A stretch of DNA of 9,211 nucleotides from JAUASV01 sp047605685. Its GTDB lineage: Bacteria > Actinomycetota > Actinomycetes > Actinomycetales > Microbacteriaceae. Both the position numbers and the translations under genes were made by a program. Where the stretch lies: positions 1 to 9,211 of the forward strand of contig JASGFF010000086.1 of assembly GCA_047605685.1 (NCBI GenBank), read 5' to 3'. Positions 6,854 through 9,211 of this stretch are shown here, piece after piece; the stretch's first letter is position 1; each line of letters starts with the position of its first letter. Below the pieces are notes generated by a model. That model saw nothing but the letters and a program-made list of their open reading frames with translations, was not told the DNA's origin and did no database searches.

Positions 6854-6928
6854 ATCGGTTGTGCAGGAAAATCTGTGTTCGCGACCCAATACGAGTCGTA
6901 AGAGGCCGGATTCTCCTGCACAACCGAT
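6854..6928 (+). repeat. 75-nt imperfect palindromic repeat, copy 2
   Basis: This has the same termini as the element at 2051-2125 (ATCGGTTGTGCAGGA at the left, TCCTGCACAACCGAT at the right), the same 75-nt length and the same orientation, and 61 of 75 positions agree. Its 21-nt ends match as inverted repeats at 19 of 21 positions. In the inner hairpin, positions 31 and 43 change from G-C in copy 1 to A-T here, which keeps the pair. It starts 9 nt after the permease stop codon, in the gap between convergent genes. No coding capacity or target duplication is seen. Confidence 0.85.
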
Positions 6929-6954
6929 CCGCGCACGGGGCGGCGCACAGAAGA

Positions 6955-7004
6955 GGCCCGCATCCGCGGCCCCGAGTGTGCGGGAGGGGCGGCGGATGCG
7001 GGCC
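6955..7004 (-). terminator. Intrinsic terminator-like hairpin of the glycosyltransferase gene
   Basis: The arms GGCCCGCATCCGC (6955-6967) and GCGGATGCGGGCC (6992-7004) pair perfectly over 13 bp. After one mismatch, five more pairs follow (6969-6973 with 6986-6990), leaving a 12-nt loop. Read on the minus strand, the stem is followed by TCTTCT, a short pyrimidine/T tract. It lies 34 nt beyond the glycosyltransferase stop, so it most likely terminates that gene, and possibly the importer operon from the other side. Confidence 0.7.
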
Positions 7005-7009
7005 GGGAT

Positions 7010-7033
7010 CCGGGCGGGCACAGCCCCGCCCGG
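7010..7033. terminator. Second GC-rich hairpin between the convergent genes
   Basis: CCGGGCGGG (7010-7018) pairs with CCCGCCCGG (7025-7033) around a 6-nt loop. It lies just beyond the glycosyltransferase stop, next to the larger hairpin at 6955-7004. It has no T-run, so it may be an auxiliary stem that slows polymerase. Confidence 0.45.
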
Positions 7034-7034
7034 C

Positions 7035-7076
7035 GAGCTCAGGTGTCGGAGGAAGAGGAGGCTCCTGAGCTCAGGT
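7035..7076. repeat. Short GAGCTCAGGT repeat around the glycosyltransferase stop
   Basis: GAGCTCAGGT occurs directly at 7035-7044 and 7067-7076. Because GAGCTC is itself palindromic, GAGCTCAGG (7035-7043) and CCTGAGCTC (7064-7072) are also inverted repeats. The left copy contains the stop codon (7039-7041, minus strand) and the right copy encodes part of the C-terminal Leu-Ser-Ser. It may be a minor dyad or chance. Confidence 0.4.
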
Positions 7077-9211
7077 CGTAGACGGTCACGCCGTCGATGG
7101 TCTGCGCGGTGAAGTTGTCCTCCACCCATTCGGCGATCTGGCTCGCGACATCCGAGCCGCCGTTCGAGGCGCCCACCGATCCCGCGATGTAGTAGTGGAT
7201 CTCGCCGTCGGCGACGTACTGCTCGAACTGTTCGAGCGTGGGGCTGGGGTCGCTGCCGTTGTAGCCGCCGACCGGCATGACGGCGCCACCACTGGCGAGC
7301 TGGTACTTGGCGGCGTTGTTCGAGCCGGTCGTCGCGGCGACCCAGGTGTAGTCGTCGGCGTCCTCCTCCAGCAGGGCCACCACCTCGCTGCTCGCCGAGC
7401 CGCCACCGCCGAGCAGACTGCCAGAGCCGCCGCTGCCAGAACCGCCGCTGCCAGAACCGCCGTCGCCAGAGCCGCCGTAGCCAGAGCGCTCCGAACCGCC
7501 CTGGCCGGAGCCGCCGGTGTCCCGGCCGTCCTGCTGCTGCCCAGCCCCACTCTGTGCGCCGTCGCTGCCGCCCCCGCCGCTGTGCACGGAGGCGCTGCGC
7601 TCTGAGGCGCTGTGCCCCGAACCGCCATGACCAGAGCCGCTGCCCCCCGAGGCACTGCCCCCAGAGGCACTGCTCTCAGAGGCACTGCTAGAGCCGCTGT
7701 GCCCCGAACCGCCGTGCCCAGAGCCGCTGTGCCCAGAGCCGCTGTGCCCAGAGGATCCGGTCGACGGCCCCGCCGTCGGCAGCGAGCCGGTGTGCGCCGT
7801 GGCGATCGTGTCGATCGTGTAGGCGAGCGGGCCGGCGAGGCCGGCGAGGAGCGCGCCGGCGAGCGTCGCGACAGCGAGCGAGCGCAGCCGGTGGGCGAAG
7901 AGCGCGACGACGGCGGTGGCGAGGCCGACGCCGAGCACCGGGTACTTCAGCCACGGCAGGAAGTCGCTGGAGAGGGACAGCAGCGCGAAGGACCATCCGG
8001 CTGTGCCGAGCACGATGGCCGCGACGGCGATGCGCGCCCACCACGCCGAGCGGCGCGCCCACAGCAGGCTCGCCCCGATCGCGACGGTCCCCGCGATCGG
8101 CGGGGCGAGCGCGACGGTGTAGTAGGAGTGGAAGATGCCGGCCATGAAGCTGAAGGCGAGCGCCGTCACGATCATCGTGCCGGCGAGGATCACCAGTGTC
8201 GCCCGGGCCGGCGACACCCGGGGGGCGCGGCGCAGCAGCACGATGCCGATCACGGCGAGCACGAGCGCAGCGGGCAGCAGCCAGGCGATCTGCCCGGCGA
8301 TGTCGTCGCCGAACAGGCGCAGGATGCCGGTGTCGCCCCAGGCCCCCGCGCCGCCGCCACGGCCGCCGGTGACGCTGCCGGTCTCCTCGCCGGTGAGCCG
8401 GCCGAAGCCGTTGTAGCCGAACGTCAGCTCCAGGAAGTCGTTGTCCTGGCTGCCACCGATGTAGGGCCGCCAGCTCGCCGGCACGAGCTCGACGATCGCG
8501 ACCCACCATCCGGCGCTCACGACGACGGCGCCGAGGGCCGCGCCGAGGTGGACGAGGCGCCGACGCCAGCCGAGCGGCGACGCCCAGGCGAAGACGGCGG
8601 CGAGCACCGGCAGCACCAGGAACGCCTGCAACTGCTTGGTGAGGAAGCCGAGGCCCACCATCGCTCCTGCCCACAGCACCCAGCGCAGCCGGCCGTCCTC
8701 GACGGCGCGCAGCGTGAAGTAGCTCGCGAGCGCGGTGAGCAGCACGAGCAGCGCGTCCGGGTTGTCGTAGCGGAACATGAGCGCGGCCACCGGCGTGAGG
8801 GCCAGGATACCGCCCGCGGCGAGCGCCGCCCGCGGCGAGAAGTGCCGCCGCACCGTCAGGTAGGTGACCCCGACCGTCGCGACGCCCATGAGCACCTCGG
8901 GGAACAGGATGCTGAACGAGCTGAGCCCGAACACGCGCGCCGAGAGCCCCATGATCCACAGACTCGCCGGCGGCTTGTCGACGGTGATCGAGTTGCCCGC
9001 GTCGGAGGAGCCGTAGAAGAACGCCTCCCAGTTCTGGGTGCCGGCCTGCACGGCCGCCGCGTAGAAGCTGTTCGCCCAGCCGTTCGCGGTGAGGTTGATC
9101 GTGTAGAGCGCGCCGGTGCCGACGAGCAGTGCCAGCAGCGCCGGCCGCACCCAGGCGGCGTCGCTCGCCCGGCCGCGCACCAGGGCGCGTCCGAGCGCGG
9201 CCAGGCGGGAG
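7039..9211 (-). CDS. ArnT/YkcB-type membrane glycosyltransferase (GT39/GT83-like) with Ser/Gly/His linker, 5'-truncated
   Basis: This is a polytopic GT-C transferase, expected to use a polyprenyl-phosphate sugar donor on the outer face of the membrane. Numbering from the first in-frame GTG (9180), residues 12-470 hold about a dozen hydrophobic segments. Family marks are the first extracellular loop with N63-S-I-T-V-D68-K-P-P, then RYDNPDALL, FLTKQLQAF and FGYNGFGRLTG. Residues about 474-597 are a low-complexity Ser/Gly/His linker. Residues about 600-713 form a soluble domain (DDYTWVAATTGSN, GGYNGSDPSPT, YYIAGS) like the C-terminal domain of YkcA/YkcB-type mannosyltransferases. The frame is open to base 9211 and no SD precedes the GTG, so the start probably lies outside the window. 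The acceptor is unknown. Membrane topology is estimated by eye. Confidence 0.88.
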   Translation of the reverse strand, partial: SRLAALGRALVRGRASDAAWVRPALLALLVGTGALYTINLTANGWANSFYAAAVQAGTQNWEAFFYGSSDAGNSITVDKPPASLWIMGLSARVFGLSSFSILFPEVLMGVATVGVTYLTVRRHFSPRAALAAGGILALTPVAALMFRYDNPDALLVLLTALASYFTLRAVEDGRLRWVLWAGAMVGLGFLTKQLQAFLVLPVLAAVFAWASPLGWRRRLVHLGAALGAVVVSAGWWVAIVELVPASWRPYIGGSQDNDFLELTFGYNGFGRLTGEETGSVTGGRGGGAGAWGDTGILRLFGDDIAGQIAWLLPAALVLAVIGIVLLRRAPRVSPARATLVILAGTMIVTALAFSFMAGIFHSYYTVALAPPIAGTVAIGASLLWARRSAWWARIAVAAIVLGTAGWSFALLSLSSDFLPWLKYPVLGVGLATAVVALFAHRLRSLAVATLAGALLAGLAGPLAYTIDTIATAHTGSLPTAGPSTGSSGHSGSGHSGSGHGGSGHSGSSSASESSASGGSASGGSGSGHGGSGHSASERSASVHSGGGGSDGAQSGAGQQQDGRDTGGSGQGGSERSGYGGSGDGGSGSGGSGSGGSGSLLGGGGSASSEVVALLEEDADDYTWVAATTGSNNAAKYQLASGGAVMPVGGYNGSDPSPTLEQFEQYVADGEIHYYIAGSVGASNGGSDVASQIAEWVEDNFTAQTIDGVTVYDLSSGASSSSDT
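7423..7482 (-). repeat. 15-nt tandem repeat in the glycosyltransferase linker (Gly/Ser units)
   Basis: There are four units of the AGARCCGCCGNNGCC type, at 7423, 7438, 7453 and 7468. On the minus strand they encode GGSG followed by Ser, Asp or Tyr. Units two and three differ at only two bases, which points to recent slippage or unequal exchange. Confidence 0.85.
7649..7693 (-). repeat. 15-nt tandem repeat in the glycosyltransferase linker (Ala/Ser units)
   Basis: There are three units beginning GAGGCACTGC at 7649, 7664 and 7679. They encode Ala/Ser-rich pentapeptides on the minus strand (as in SASGG). The period equals the other two arrays in this linker although the unit sequence differs. 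Confidence 0.75.
7691..7750 (-). repeat. 15-nt tandem repeat in the glycosyltransferase linker (SGHSG units)
   Basis: There are four units of the GAGCCGCTGTGCCCA type at 7691, 7706, 7721 and 7736. The last two are identical. They encode a repeating Ser-Gly-His pentapeptide, putting a histidine every five residues right after the last membrane segment. Confidence 0.85.

Noticed and set aside
5533..7068. 511-codon + strand frame overlapping the permease
   Set aside because: Extremely Arg/His/Pro-rich translation without domain features. It runs out of frame through the permease, the palindrome and the terminators.
7390..7760. Repeats in the linker as a CRISPR array
   Set aside because: The 15-nt units are tandem with no spacers, in frame and coding inside a larger gene.

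Overview
The window reads as chromosomal DNA of a high-GC actinobacterium, with Microbacteriaceae as the best guess. This rests on very GC-rich third codon positions, short SD-led operons, a probable leaderless GTG gene and the family membership of the proteins. It holds five protein genes, no RNA genes, no transposase and no CRISPR array. Both outer genes look cut by the window edges, so the window may be a whole contig or a slice of one.

Layout. Positions 1-60 are an almost pure G/C stretch that folds back on itself and may be an assembly artefact. It runs in frame into a 5'-truncated secreted metzincin metalloprotease (to 2049) with HExxHxxGxxH and a Met-turn, followed by Ig-like modules and a strongly cationic C-terminal module. 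One base after its stop is a 75-nt imperfect palindrome (2051-2125). Next comes a ROK-family transcriptional regulator (2198-3400), apparently translated from a leaderless GTG. A promoter-bearing gap leads into a sugar ABC importer operon: a XylF-type lipoprotein binding protein (3550-4638), a perfect 21-bp hairpin (4649-4693), a single-domain ATPase (4728-5567) and a XylH-type permease (5564-6844, ATGA overlap). Nine bases after the permease stop lies a second copy of the 75-nt palindrome (6854-6928), then terminator-like dyads. On the opposite strand is a large ArnT/YkcB-type membrane glycosyltransferase (7039-9211, 5'-truncated) with a long Ser/Gly/His linker built from 15-nt tandem repeats.

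How the genes fit together. The ROK protein is the likely local sugar-responsive regulator of the importer. The binding protein captures a pentose-like sugar, probably D-xylose by similarity of its motifs to E. coli XylF. The ATPase and permease, each presumably a homodimer, import it. The intercistronic hairpin could keep binding-protein mRNA in excess over the membrane components. The protease and the glycosyltransferase are separate envelope or exported functions.

The coding content is ordinary for this group and I see no undescribed defence or mobile system. The least explained feature is the 75-nt palindromic repeat family: two copies, same length, same orientation, both directly behind stop codons, with one compensatory base-pair change in the inner stem.
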